From Apiosordaria backusii (Eukaryota; Ascomycota; Sordariomycetes; Sordariales; Lasiosphaeriaceae), in NCBI GenBank assembly GCA_030549205.1, contig JAUKTV010000013.1, forward strand, positions 868,001 through 932,000: DNA of 64,000 nt. The letters are read 5' to 3'. Below the pieces are notes generated by a model. The model saw only the letters and a program-made list of their open reading frames with translations. It searched no databases and was not told the origin of the DNA. The position numbers and the translations under genes are program-made. Shown here one piece after another: positions 1-11,414 of this stretch (position 1 is the first letter of the stretch; every line of letters begins with the position of its first letter).

Positions 1-1458
1 CGACTTGCATGTACCTCTCTTGGATATTCATCCCGAAGGCAAGCTGCAGAGAGAGGTCAAAGACATTATCGATGAGCTTGATATCATGATACACGTCCAC
101 AAAAAGCAACGGGAGGTCGTTAAAAGGTTTTGCAAACATGTCGAGCACATTCTGGACCCAGACGGCCAATGGAAGGAAGGCGCTGACCAATATAACCAAC
201 GAATGCCCCCAAGAGTCCCCAACAACACAATCGACAACATGGACAAGTATCAGCGAAGGAGGGAGAGGCATGATCAGCTATTGTGGTTCCGAATGCAGTC
301 TCAAGAACTGCTTGCAGAAGTGGATGATCGGCTTGATGAGCTTGAGGGTCTTAAGAAGGGGGCTGAGAGCACGGCCCAGAGTGTACGTCGAGCAAGAACC
401 CCTCTATCTCGTCCACCATATCACTAACGCAAGACCAGGTAAACGATCTTTTGTCGCTCAAACAACAACAGGCAAGCGTCGTTCAGGCATGGGAATCAGT
501 CAAGCAAGCCGAAGAGGCAGTCCGCCAAGGACGGGCCATCATGATGTTCACCGTTATCACGATCATCTTCGTAAGTTTCTGAAAAGAAGACGCTCGTTGA
601 TGGATTGGATGTCGGTTCTGACCACAAGATAGCTTCCGTTGTCATTCATCGCTTCGATTTTCGGTATGAACAATTACGAGTTTGGAGGCAGCGATAACCC
701 GTGGAGTGTCTGGGATCAGTTAGAGTTCATCTGTAAGTCGTCCTTGTGGCCCTTCTTGGCTTCTTAGGTGGTGTCTAACCTTACTGCCAGTGCCAATTTC
801 CTTCGGCGTCATTTTCATTTCCGTTGTCGTCGCCTTCTCGAACCTCCTCCGCGCCTTTATCTGGTCTCTTTTCAAGCTCATCACCACCTCGGTGCTGGTC
901 TACTCTGGCCTTTATCGATTCTGGCTCACCTTTAGTGACGAGTGGTGCTCGACTTCGATGATGCAGAAGACGGAAAAGATGGTACAGGATATGAAGGACG
1001 AGGTGAGGAGGGTGAAGAAGCAGCGGCGGAACCAGCGAAACCAGAAGCGGAAGAAGAAAGAGCAAGAGATAGATAAGAAGGACAAGGACGGCCATGACAC
1101 TCGCAATCAGAAAGGAGAAGACGGGAGACATATCAAGAACGCCAATGGGAACGAAGAACCAACAACCCGGCTTTCTACAGACAGTGCGCAGAAGCGGCGG
1201 CGGAATACCACGGGACAGCGGTCACTGCACAAACAGAAACGGGACACGGCTTCACGACTTGGAGTTGAGGTTACATGGCCTAGCGACGCACTTCCAAATG
1301 CCTCTGGGTCTACCAGTGCTCGCCCGCGGGCCTCGCATGATGAAGCCGGAGACGACGGAGTAGCGCCGGCTACGAGTGGACGCCAGACCAGGGCCAGTGG
1401 GAACGGCAACGGCAGCACTGGGGAGAGCCCTTTCCAGGGGTCTGATAATAACGTGTAG
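1..1458 (+). CDS. CorA-like Mg2+ transporter domain protein (5' truncated)
   Basis: Probable exons are 1-382, 439-570, 633-732 and 791-1458; the gene begins before the window. About 426 residues are visible. The order is a long amphipathic helical region rich in Lys/Glu, then a hydrophobic segment leading into LPLSFIASIFGMNNYEF, then a second hydrophobic segment starting at the fourth exon, and a charged 150-residue tail rich in Lys, Arg, Gln and Ser. The GMN tripeptide right after a transmembrane helix, followed by one more helix, is the signature of the CorA/Mrs2 divalent-cation channel superfamily. In fungi such domains often sit at the C-terminus of large proteins, sometimes behind ankyrin repeats; the N-terminal part is not visible here. 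Cation transport is inferred from family only. The introns are short (56, 62 and 58 nt) with standard borders. Confidence 0.8.
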
Positions 1459-1926
1459 GGCATCACCGGGGTCATTAAAGCCTCCACGGAACATAGTAAT
1501 GAGAGAACGGAGATATCAAGACACTTTGGTAAAGGAAAGTATGGGACATGTCTGTAAGATTTCAAGTGCATTCATTATTTCATCTAATGCTTCAAAGTGC
1601 GCCGTCACCAGCCGCGACCCCTTGAGACCTCTGTTGTGTGAGTGTATGTATGACCGAGCTGCGTGCTATCCACCGGAGAGGTCATTCCTTCATCGCAACA
1701 GCATTGTTGATGTTTCGTTACAGACCTCAAACATCCCTGTCTGGATTTCACCTCCAGCCTCTCATCAAGGTTCTCATACACTTCTGTTCCCAGAGGTATA
1801 TAGCACAAATATGCATTCCACCCTCGAGTCCTGAACTTTGTTTCCCTGTCCATCAAGCACATCAACAATCAAGATATCCATCCATCAATTTGCACTCACC
1901 GACTAGTCAACCCTCCAACATTCACC
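1459..1926. other. Intergenic: CorA-like 3' end to small-gene leader
   Basis: 468 bp between two co-directional genes. The last 60-100 bp are CA/TC-rich, as in a fungal 5' leader. I see no RNA gene or repeat. Confidence 0.6.
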
Positions 1927-2235
1927 ATGTCCGATAACAAAAGTCCCTCCAAGTCCGGGCCCTACAGCCCTCCCCGCAGTCCCACCACGCCCACCTTCAC
2001 GTCCACCATCACTGCTACTGCCGACCATGGTAGAGCCCCCAGCTCCAGCTCTGGCACGGCCGGCAGCAGTACCTACGTGAGCTTTGCCCCCTCGATCCCA
2101 CCGCCCAAGTCGACCTCAGCTGCGTCCTCGGTCAAAGGTTTGGACACGGATGCCAGCTCGGGAGCTGCACCAGCGGTTGATGCAAAGGGGTATCTTTCAA
2201 AGGTTATCGGAAAGCAGCCGGACAATGCCAAGTAG
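1927..2235 (+). CDS. Small Ser/Pro-rich protein of unknown function
   Basis: A single-exon frame of 102 residues beginning at an ATG in good context (ACC before ATG) after a CA-rich leader. The first 75 residues are low in complexity and dominated by Ser, Thr, Pro and Ala; the last 25 residues (GYLSKVIGKQPDNAK) look more structured and basic. There is no signal peptide and no membrane segment. I do not recognise the family. The protein is likely largely disordered. Support comes from the leader, GC-rich third positions and an AT-rich 3' flank with an A-tract near 2367. It could be a real short gene or a chance frame; I favour a real gene. Confidence 0.55.
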   Translation: MSDNKSPSKSGPYSPPRSPTTPTFTSTITATADHGRAPSSSSGTAGSSTYVSFAPSIPPPKSTSAASSVKGLDTDASSGAAPAVDAKGYLSKVIGKQPDNAK

Positions 2236-2518
2236 TAGAGTAGGCGGTTTGGTTTTGACTGCACGGCGGCTGCAGCGAGTTTTATTGACAGAGCTTTGAA
2301 TGTTGTCGCAACTGGACAGGATTTTGGAATGAAATGTTGGATTGGAGAGCTGGAAAAACTGCAATGAAAAAAAAAAAAGAGAAGAGTTGGTTTGATTTGG
2401 GTTCGAGTTTAAGGTAGCTACCTATCTGTCTGGTACAGAAGGAATTGGAAACTGTTGGACATTTAATGACAAGAGAGAATATCTATTCGTGCATTTTCAC
2501 ACCAAAATCCCTCGCTGA

Positions 2519-3931
2519 CTAGTCCCCCCTCAAGAGCTCTTCAAGGATGTTCTCGATCTGCCCCAGTGCATCGGCCTTTTCGTTCTCCTCCTTGATCTCC
2601 AACACTCTCTGCTTAAACTTTCCATCGTTCAACACTGTGTCAATCCCCCTCTTGACATCCTCCTGCGTAGGGTCAGACGTTGCAAGGTTCACCGCAATCC
2701 CCGCCCTCGCCGCCCTCTGACAAACATCCCCCTTATCTGCAATCAGCCCTGCCAGGACCATCGGGACACCGTTCATCACTCCATGCATGAACCCTCCATA
2801 CCCGGCGTTCGAGACGAAGACATCAGAATGCGGCAAAACAGCCTCATAAGGGAAGTAATCAACTATCCTCACGTTCTTGGGTGTGTCCTCCTCCGCCAGA
2901 GGGGAGGGCTCGTCTTTTGCCCCCAAGGTAGCAATCACCAGTATATCATCCCTGTCAGCCAGTGCACGAATGGTGGGAATCAGCAACTCGTGGTAGGCGC
3001 GGTGGACAGTCCCCTGACTGACAAACACGACTTTTTTCTTGTTGGGATCACCGTCAGGAAGGGCCGAGTTGGAAGTGAGCTCCTCCCACCAAGGCGGGTA
3101 GACAAGGTTCTTGTCTAGCTCCCTCACAGGCAGACCGCCAACAAGCCTGAATTTCTTGGGGTTTTTGGTGACACTAGGGTAGTCCAAAGATGGAGTGGTA
3201 GCCATGACGGTGACGTCGCCGAGGTCCATAGCCAGGTCAACGGGCATCTCGGTGAACTTCTTTGTGGAGCCGATCGACCTGAGCTGTTGGTCATAGTAAT
3301 CGATCAGCCCCTGCCACAGGCTGCGGCTGCTTTCGTGCATAGACCTCCACAACGCAAGGTTTTCGGGGGCCGGGTCGTATGGGAGACCGAGGCCGAAGGG
3401 CGGGTAGTCAGGGTCGGAGCAGACGTAGATGCTCGTGTGCCAGTTCAAGGCCTTCGGGAGTGAAGTATAGCCCTTTGGCAAGGGGCAGCCGTAGTAGAAG
3501 GGCAGGAGACCCTGAGACAAGGCTTCATGGACAAAGAGAATCTGGCGAGGTTCAGGGTGGGCGACGCGGATGTCTTCGAGAGTCTTTTTGAGAACGTGGT
3601 AAGAGGGTACGATGGAGTTTCCGAATACGTTTTTCAATAGCTCGAAATGGTTGGGACTTTCTGTGCCTCCCTCTTGAGCCCTGATGGTGGTATATTCATG
3701 GGGGTTCTCGATGTATTTGGCACCGGTGCGTTCGATGGTGGACTTGAAAGGTGGGCCAGCGATGAAGTAGATGTCTTTGTAGCCCCTGTTGAAGTGGAGA
3801 TGCTTCGCGATTTGGGCGGCCCCGGCAGTGTGTCCAGAGGCATTGAAGGTCATGAATAGCAGCACCGGCTTCTCTGTGGAGGCAAGAGACTGGGTGCCAT
3901 TGGGGCCACCGAGCTCTCGTGCGTCTCCCAT
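2519..3931 (-). CDS. UDP-glycosyltransferase, GT1 family
   Basis: An intronless 470-residue protein with the GT-B organisation. The N-terminal acceptor half begins with a hydrophobic strand (KPVLLFMTFNASGHTAGAAQ, residues 21-40), which matches the GHxxP-like start of GT1 enzymes. The C-terminal nucleotide-binding half has a strand VVFVSQGTV (301-309) and a donor-binding motif at about 372-392 (FVSNAGYGGFMHGVMNGVPM), the fungal/bacterial form of the UGT signature. There is no signal peptide or C-terminal membrane anchor, so it is probably cytosolic. Such enzymes move a sugar from a UDP-sugar to small lipophilic acceptors; the acceptor cannot be read from sequence. The histidine in NASGHTAGA is the likely catalytic base. 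It is divergent from RFC3 across a 1.1 kb spacer. Length is normal for the family. Confidence 0.85.
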   Translation of the reverse strand: MGDARELGGPNGTQSLASTEKPVLLFMTFNASGHTAGAAQIAKHLHFNRGYKDIYFIAGPPFKSTIERTGAKYIENPHEYTTIRAQEGGTESPNHFELLKNVFGNSIVPSYHVLKKTLEDIRVAHPEPRQILFVHEALSQGLLPFYYGCPLPKGYTSLPKALNWHTSIYVCSDPDYPPFGLGLPYDPAPENLALWRSMHESSRSLWQGLIDYYDQQLRSIGSTKKFTEMPVDLAMDLGDVTVMATTPSLDYPSVTKNPKKFRLVGGLPVRELDKNLVYPPWWEELTSNSALPDGDPNKKKVVFVSQGTVHRAYHELLIPTIRALADRDDILVIATLGAKDEPSPLAEEDTPKNVRIVDYFPYEAVLPHSDVFVSNAGYGGFMHGVMNGVPMVLAGLIADKGDVCQRAARAGIAVNLATSDPTQEDVKRGIDTVLNDGKFKQRVLEIKEENEKADALGQIENILEELLRGD

Positions 3932-5079
3932 GTTGTTAGTGCTCTGGTGAAGATGCGCTTGTACGGGCTGACGAGAAACCGTGTGCGCGAGGTGCGTAAA
4001 GCTTGATTGAACGCTGAATAGAACGGGTCCATGGGAGGATTTATATCTATTGATCGACCTATATACCTACCTCCCGTCACAGCTATACCTACATCCGAAA
4101 CAAGGATCAACATTCAACGACAGCGGTCAGGGAAACCCTGCCAATGAAAGCAGACAGAAAAGACCCATAAGAAAGCCCCCCGTTGCATCTCGCAGCCAAC
4201 ACGATCAGCCGCGCTGACCAACAATCCAACTGGAGTTGCAACAGCAAAGTGGCGGAGACCACCGGGCATGGGCTGTATGGTGTGTTTGTCATAATGGATA
4301 CGATGAGGCAGGTGTTGGATGAAGTGGCAGTCCTCTTGCATTCGGACTGGGGCGCGGCATAATCACCGAGCCAGTCATGTATTTTACCGCGCGCGGCGGA
4401 GTTCATAGCTATGGTGTTGGTGCCGAGATAAGATTGCAGGACAGCGTGTTGCATCATGTCTGAATTGTGACCTGAGTGGGGATATGTGTCAATGTGTGGG
4501 TTGGTGGGCTTAACCCCGAGCCTCGCACATGTCGATGTCCAGCGTAGGCCGGTAGAGTTCCGATTCCGAAGTCCGAGTGGAAGCACGACTCTTGTGTACC
4601 ACACCCGCGCGGCTGCGTGGATGAGTTGCGAAAGACGGTGAGACGGCATGGAACAGTCTTTAGCGACCGTCCCGCAAGATCCGAAGGTGGTAGCCAACCT
4701 CAGTCGATGCTGTAGCAGAGGGCATGACAACTGTCGACGCCGTCTAGCCAGCAGTCATCATTTGTCATGATATCGTGAGCATTCAAAAGAAGTCTTCTGA
4801 ATTTGGTTGTGATGTTCAACGGTTTTGTGGCTTACAAGTCTGGAAACGTGGGGGTGGTGGGGTGCGAAGTGACTGCGCCACCATTCAAGCCACTGAGAAA
4901 GTCGCGCCGGTCAATTAAGCAAGACGCGTCAACCGCGTTCTCTTGTGACGCCGCCTTCAACATCACAAACCTCCATCAATTGAGCAATTGCAAGCTGTGC
5001 CCAGATCGCAATTCAACTCGCCCACATCCCATCCCGACCACCAAAACTAGAGACGTAGTAGCCCAATCACAGCATCAAA
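3932..5079. other. Divergent promoter region between UGT and RFC3
   Basis: 1148 bp between two genes transcribed away from each other. It contains an MluI cell-cycle box near the RFC3 side. Open frames here, including a 207-codon one on the minus strand, lack splice or composition support and are read as chance. No RNA gene was seen. Confidence 0.6.
4924..4929. promoter_or_regulatory. MluI cell-cycle box (ACGCGT)
   Basis: A perfect ACGCGT lies about 151 bp upstream of the RFC3 start codon, with a second CGCGT at 4934-4938. In fungi ACGCGT is bound by the MBF (Mbp1/Swi6-type) factor that drives DNA replication genes at G1/S. Assignment to RFC3 is inference from position and the gene's function. 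Confidence 0.5.
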
Positions 5080-6366
5080 ATGTCAGATTTCGAGGATGAA
5101 ATGGACATTGATGTCCCCGTCTCTAAAGACGTCACTTTTTCCTCCAACAACACAGCCAAGGGCAAGCGCAGTGCTGCCAATCTCCCAGTCGAAGCCGAAG
5201 ACAGCCTCCCATGGTACGACCGTCTTTTTGTTGCTGTATTTCTTCCATCCCACAGCGCTGACAAAACACAAACAGGGTCGAAAAGTACCGCCCAGTCTCC
5301 CTCGACGATGTCTCGGGTCACCAAGACATTCTTGCCACCATCAACAAATTTGTCGACTCTAACCGCCTCCCCCATCTCCTACTCTATGGCCCTCCCGGCA
5401 CAGGCAAAACATCCACCATCCTCGCCCTCGCTCGACGAATCTACGGTGCCGAGAACATGCGGCAGATGGTCCTTGAGCTCAACGCCTCCGACGACAGAGG
5501 TATCGACGTGGTCCGCGAACAAATCAAGACTTTCGCCTCGACCAAACAAATCTTCAGTCTTGGCGCCTCCACATCAAAGACAGGGCTTGCAGGCTTCAAG
5601 CTGATCATCCTCGACGAGGCGGACGCGATGACAAGCACAGCGCAGATGGCGCTGAGAAGAATCATGGAGAAATACACTGTCAACACTCGGTTCTGCATCA
5701 TCGCGAACTACTCCCACAAGCTCAGCCCCGCGCTGCTGTCGCGGTGTACGAGATTCCGGTTCAGCCCCCTAAAAGAGCGGGATATCAGGGTGCTGGTAGA
5801 CAAGGTCATCGAGGAGGAGAACATCAAGATCAAGCCCGAGGCGGCCGATGCGCTCGTAAAGCTGAGCAAGGGTGATATGCGGCGAGCGCTGAACGTGCTG
5901 CAGGCTTGCCATGCGTCAAGTATGTCCTACTTTTCGTGCACTCTCATTTCTTACCAATGCTAACAACGAAAAAGGCACACCCCTCCAACCAAAAGACGCC
6001 CCCAAGATCACCGAAGACCAAATCGTCCGCGAAACCATCACCGTCGAGACAATCTACATGTGCGTCGCCGCACCACCGCCAGACGTCATCAAGAAGATCA
6101 TGAACACGCTGCTCAGCACGAGCGACGTGACGGCTTGCTTGGCGGCCATCAACAGCGTCAAAATCACACAAGGGTTAGCGTTGGCAGACATCATCACTGC
6201 GCTGTCAGAGGAGCTGGTCAAGTTGGAGGTGAAGCCAGAAGTTATGATCACCTGGCTGGATCTGCTTGCACAGGTGGAGCACAGGGTGGCGGGGGGTGCG
6301 TCAGAGATTATACAGACTGGTGCTGTGGTGGGCGCGGTGAGGAATGGAGTTGAGCTGATGGGGTAA
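5080..6366 (+). CDS. RFC3: Replication factor C subunit 3 (human RFC5 orthologue)
   Basis: Exons 5080-5213, 5276-5919 and 5975-6366 give 389 residues. After a 40-residue acidic N-terminal extension comes LPWVEKYRP (43-51), the RFC box II. Walker A GPPGTGKT lies at 83-90, Walker B DEAD at 158-161 and the SRC arginine-finger motif at about 200-202; the C-terminal half is the helical collar domain. RFC is the clamp loader that opens PCNA and places it on primer-template DNA. Of the small subunits, this one best fits Rfc3 (yeast)/RFC5 (human), judged from the spacing after the VEKYRP box and the insert ASTSKTGLAGFK before the Walker B strand. The protein acts in the nucleus in the RFC1-5, Rad24, Ctf18 and Elg1 complexes. 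An ACGCGT box upstream agrees with G1/S control. Both introns are short (62 and 55 nt) with clean borders. Confidence 0.93.
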
Positions 6367-6805
6367 TAATAGTCTTTAAGCATGGGAATTGTGAAATTGT
6401 TCGTGAAAAATATATGCATTGGCAGGCGTTACGGGCTTTGACCCTGATGGGAGGGGCTCCTAAAACGATGTGTCCCTTATTTGCTGGGGATAAGATCTCG
6501 TTGTAAAATTTGTCATAGGTTTGCTTGTGCCAAATGTGCAATATTCGAGCAGACAGTATCTCGCGGCAATATGTCACCGCAATCACCATGAGTCCAACAG
6601 ACCTCTGACAGATAAAGGGGTTCAGGGGCGACATCACGACCAACTCTTCATGGGAGTACAAAACATATGGCATCATAACAAATCATTCCAGTAGATTTCA
6701 ACTCGTGAGAAAGAAAGAGGTATCTGTAAAATGGGTATCGCAAAGAGAATTGAAACAAATCAACAACCATCATATCGTCGTCCCCAATAAATTCCCCCCC
6801 CCCCA
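6367..6805. other. Convergent 3' intergenic region
   Basis: 439 bp between the ends of RFC3 and the receptor gene. It includes a run of ten Cs near 6795. Nothing else is seen. Confidence 0.6.
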
Positions 6806-8506
6806 TCAGTTCCTCAAAGGCCACCCTTCCCCATCCCAGGGTCTACTATGCATATCCTGCTGAGGCCTAACCATGCGCCTCTCCTCGGCATTGCTGCCTC
6901 CCATTCTTGTATTCTTCAATAGGAAATCTACTTGTGTTATTCGTTGCTCTTTTCTCCTGATACTCGCTGATTGGTTGAGTACTGGTCTATAAGTCTGTTG
7001 TTGTGTATTGTCATTGACTTGGGCTTTACTTCTACTCTGACTCCCGTCCCCAGTGTCGTAAAACCCCAAGATGTCGTCGACGGTGATACTGTCGCCAGTA
7101 CCGCCGCTGTGGTCCCTTTTATGGTGGTCTTTGTTGTGTACGCTTGGTGGCCGGGCTATTGCTGCAGCGGCTCTCGAGTAAATATGTGGATAGGAAAGTG
7201 GGTGTTGTTCGAGTTCTGGGCTTGCAACTGTCGAGTCAACCATGGTGTGGGATGACCCTGTGGAGGAAGAGTCTCGAAGGTGGCCCTGTGCTGGTACAGT
7301 GTTATGTGGTGTTGGGTTAGATGTGGTTTGTTGTTGATGATGAAATTCTAGCCGTTGTGGTGATGCTGGCGGCTCCAGCGTGATGTGAGAAAGATGTGGG
7401 TTTCGCGGTTCGGGAGTATCCAACGTAATGTGCGACAGATCTGGTGATGGTTCGGGTTTCGTCTTTCGATCAACCATTGTAAAACGTGGCAGTTCGGGGT
7501 CGCTGTATTGGCTGTGGTGGTGATTGCCGTAGCCGATAGTGCTGATGCCTCTTTGCTTCAAGTAAAAGGGTCGCAGAGCCGGAATGCCGAGGCATATCAG
7601 CGCGACAGTGATCTCTGCACCGGCCCAGATGAAGTAGGGCGCAAAGTTTACTGGCCGGATGTCAATAAATGTGATCAGGTTGGACAAAAGTAAACCGCCA
7701 CTTACACGTAAAGTCGTCAATTTTCAGCCGTGATAGCACTACCGTTCTGACAACACCACACGCGCCAGCACTGCAAGATGTTAGTTTGTTTCTGGCAACG
7801 GCATAAATCTGACTCACATCACACCCAGACTCATCCCACTAGCCAAGAGGATCTTTTCTCGGCGAGGCATCTTCAACCACATGATGAAGAGCCAAGGGAA
7901 AATGGCAAAGAAGAAATCACAAGCACTAGACCAGCCTGTCTCAGGTCAGCATGACATCGCCTCGGCCCAAGAAACAGACGACAGACCTCCAAGCCCAACA
8001 CTCATGGGTTGGATCTGAATATTCCATTCTCCAGGTGTCCTCAACACATCCCAGCTTGCTTTCCTAGGTGTTGTCTGGTTCCATAGCATCACCACCAGGG
8101 TCACCGATGTGGCAACGGTGACCACAATAAGAAACCATAGAACGAGCTTCTGGCCCTTCAGCTGGACAACGCGCAATAGGAAGAATCCCATGCAGAGTTT
8201 GGCGAGAGCATTGCCCGAGATGGCGAAGGTGTTGGCAACGTAGGTCCAGAAGATGGCTCTCGATGAATCGTCAGGGGAAAGGGTCCAAAAGCTGCGACCC
8301 AGACCAAAGTGCACAGCGACTTGGATACAGGCGGCGAACACCAACATGAATATGCCGGTCCAAACGTACAAGTGGTCCTCGATGCCAACGAAGCGGACGA
8401 TTCGTATGCGGGTGTACAGTCGGAGGGCAACGAGTCCAATTGCCAAACCCGTCATGGCCCACATGGCAATGGCCAGAGTGTGTCCCGCGTGCATCGTGGA
8501 GTCCAC
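6806..8506 (-). CDS. Fungal rhodopsin-domain (PTH11-like) integral membrane protein
   Basis: Four exons on the minus strand: 8506-7987, 7935-7818, 7770-7706 and 7650-6806, together 515 residues. The first 330 residues hold about seven hydrophobic segments. The N-terminal part includes RLYTRIRIVRFVGIEDHLYVW, the position where this family usually has an Arg-rich loop followed by a DD or ED pair. A later conserved segment, DFFFAIFPWLFIMWLKM, leads to RREK and a final helix near FAPYFIWAGAEITVALIC. The last 170 residues form a hydrophilic His/Ser/Pro-rich cytoplasmic tail. This matches the fungal rhodopsin-domain family related to PTH11 receptors of plant-associated fungi. There is no cysteine-rich CFEM domain at the N-terminus. 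The ligand is unknown. Introns are 51, 47 and 55 nt, with exon lengths summing to an exact frame. Confidence 0.82.
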
Positions 8507-9771
8507 ATTACTGCATCTGTAGGGTGTATGGGGAAGCGATCTGGTGAGGCAAGACCAAAGCCAAAACCAAAAGCAGAAAAGAAGACAAGAATGGACTCGG
8601 GGCCTGCCCTGGTTTTGAGTAGCTGGAAAATCAAAATGATGATATGATGTGATTAATGCCTTGAAAAAAAGAGGAGATGACCCACAAAATCACAGGACGA
8701 TAAAAATCCTCTAGAATGGCTAGATTCTGACGAATTGCAGCGAGAGTCTCTCGATTCATGGCTGCAAGTCCTTGAACCTCCCAGTCCTTCCTTCCGGATT
8801 GGTCGACAGATACGGGCAATTGACCAATCAGACGTTAGCGACCTGTTCGTAACAAGCGCCGCCAACTGCCAAGACTCGACCTCTGAGTTCTCATGGGATG
8901 ACCACAACGTTGGAAGCGCTATTATATTGCAACAAGGCCCCCATGAGTTTTTATTCTCCGATGTAATTTTCGGCACTCGAATCAAGAATAGGAAACAATC
9001 GCGGGTTGACATGATGTCATTCCCAGGTCGTGTAACACCAACCGGGCCGAGGTCGAACATTAAGGCCAACGTGAATCGAACAGTTTCAGGAGACTGGTAT
9101 CATTCTGTTGGAATCGCAAGCTCCATGCTTTCGTTGATACAGCCACCTTCTCAAATTCTCATTTCTACACCCTCACTCCCAACAAATCGCGATGCTGAAT
9201 TTCCAGGCAGCCTTCAATCCCCTTGGCGGGCACTTCCTTATAATATCCCAGCCGCCCCCGCCACGCAGCTTGCTAATCAGGGTGTCAGGGCAGTCTATAT
9301 CTCTCTCACACGCTGTGTATGATGTGCATACCCCCACAATTTCTCCACCATGGCTTGCTGTCAAGCTCAGACCACATCAGATATCGCCCAAAAAAGAGAA
9401 GGATAAACATTGTGCCACCCCCACCACCGGGGATACATGTCCCAACCCGCGTACATTCCCCTTGTGAGCTTCCACTGGGTTTAGTTTTAGTCCCCGAGCC
9501 AACCTTACTCCAACACCATTGTCAATAAGGCCCAGTCTCAAGGCAGACATCTATTGCCGCAGTGATTTCACGTTGAATCGGACACTGTCTTGGAGATTTG
9601 CTCCAAGTGCTTTACAACATGAATGATGAACAAGTTTTCAATAGATGCAACGTTGTTTCAATCCGAAGACGACCTCCATTATATCCCAAAAACGGTCATA
9701 ATCAAGAAGAACCGCATGATATTTAATATTCTCATCCCTCTCTCTCTAGCGCCCTCACTGCAAGTAAGACC
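8507..9771. other. Intergenic between receptor gene and MFS gene
   Basis: 1265 bp holding the receptor promoter on the left and the MFS 3' flank on the right. A 195-codon plus-strand frame at 8735-9322 has no start context, intron support or recognisable motif. No RNA gene was seen. Confidence 0.55.
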
Positions 9772-11414
9772 CTAGTAAACATATCTAAACCCATCAGCCC
9801 TTACATCCCCCACAGACGAATCCGACATGACACCTCCTTCAGGGTTATCCGCTCTCTCTCTTTCGGCTTTCTCTAATTTCTTGTTCTCCCACTTGTGCAA
9901 GTACCGTAATACAATGGCCAACAAACCAACAAGCAAACAAATAGCCGAGTTGGCGCTCCCGCCGGGGGTATATTGGGGTGCCGCCGTCTGAGGGTACATG
10001 TACGAGCCGTAGATACTAGCCGTGTTGCCCACCATGTTGGCAATGGCTAAGGCTGCGCCGCGCTTGACCATCGGCCGCGGGAACGAATTCGCAACCCATG
10101 ATAAAATGATTTGGTCTGTTTATTCATCATTGGTCAATTACCAGTTCTCGGAAGAATCAGGCAGCACTCACATGCAGAAACCGCCCCCATGGGCATGAGA
10201 AACATGGCGAAAAACCTCGCCCCGAGGACAGTGGTGCCAGTAGCAATCGCATTGCCCACCGCAGACAGAAGCATTAACCCAAAAATATGCAAGGAGCGAT
10301 CCTTTGTTCGAGCCGACGTCCAGGTAACGCATACCGAGATCAAAAACGTGGCGAACCAGACAGGCGCCGTCAGCCAAAGCGTTTCAATCCTCCCGTAACC
10401 CAATGTTCCAACAATGCTGGGGAAAAAGTACTGAAATGTCTGTGACAGTAGGCTGAGGTGCTGAAGCAAGACAAACAAATAGAGCCTGTAATCCAGCAGG
10501 GCAAGCTTGGTACCTTGCCACACTGTCTTTGCCCTTTGGTCATCGGACTCGTTGATATCCGCCAACAGCCTCCACGAAGCATACTCTCGCTCTTGTTGGC
10601 TCAGCCAACGTGTTGTGCTTGGGTAGTCGGGCAGCACCCACATGGCGATCAGAGCTACCGCGATGGTGATAACACCTTCCTGCTTTCTTGTCAGTGGTGT
10701 TGTTTTATATTTAGAAGAATAAGAATAACTCACGATAATAAACAACCACCTCCACCCCGCAATTCCCCTGGCCCCCTCCATCTTTCCCAGGACAGCCGCT
10801 CCTATCAGCCCTCCAAACATATTCGCCAACGCATTCCCCGAGTAAAAATACGACATCCTCCTCGTCAGCTCCGCCCTTGTATACCAACTACTCATCAAAA
10901 ACACCGCTCCCGGAAAAAACGGCGCCTCGACAAAACCCAGCAAAATCCTCACCACCACCAGCTGCGCAAAACTCTGTGTGGCTCCACTGCAGGCAGAGAC
11001 AGCCCCCCAGAGGCACATAGCCCCTGTCAGATAGATGCTCGGCCTGACTCTTGTGATGAGAAGGTTCGACGGCAGCTGGAAGACGAGGTACGACACGAAG
11101 AAGATGGATGTGGCAAAGTTGAAGTCGGTGCCAGACATGCCTAGGTCGGCTTCAAGCGTTCCCTGGCGGGCTTGGGCGAGGTTGGCGCGGTCGAGGAAGT
11201 TGAGAAGGTACATCAGGATGAGACAGGGGAGGAGGCGGAGGTCGATTTTCCGGACGAGGGCGCGCTCGAAGGAGGCGCGCCATTCTGGGGATTGGGACTG
11301 GAAGTGCTGGACATCTTCGTTGGGCGGTGGCTTTTCGGGGTTGGCGAGGGGTTTACTTGGGGGATCTGGGTGGTCGACGTGTGTGTGGTCGAGGGGGGAG
11401 GATTTGGTATCCAT
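9772..11414 (-). CDS. Major facilitator transporter, anion:cation symporter (allantoate permease) family
   Basis: Exons on the minus strand: 11414-10734, 10679-10172 and 10115-9772, giving 510 residues. A hydrophilic N-terminus of about 75 residues is followed by twelve hydrophobic segments. Family marks are NFLDRANLAQAR in the first loop after helix 1, the LLGFVEAPFFPG segment of helix 5, and a C-terminal half starting YQIILSWVANSFPRPMVKRG. These are typical of the Dal5/Tna1-type anion:cation symporters that import carboxylate-bearing solutes such as allantoate, nicotinate, pantothenate or biotin precursors with protons. The substrate cannot be told from sequence. I chose the ATG at 11412-11414; an alternative in-frame ATG eight codons upstream is possible. 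Introns are 54 and 56 nt. A second member of the same family lies directly upstream in the same direction. Confidence 0.87.

Noticed and set aside
4107..4730. 207-codon minus-strand frame between UGT and RFC3
   Set aside because: No motif, mixed composition, poor start context, and it occupies the UGT promoter.
8735..9322. 195-codon plus-strand frame
   Set aside because: No recognisable domain, no leader features, and a second frame covers the same bases on the other strand.
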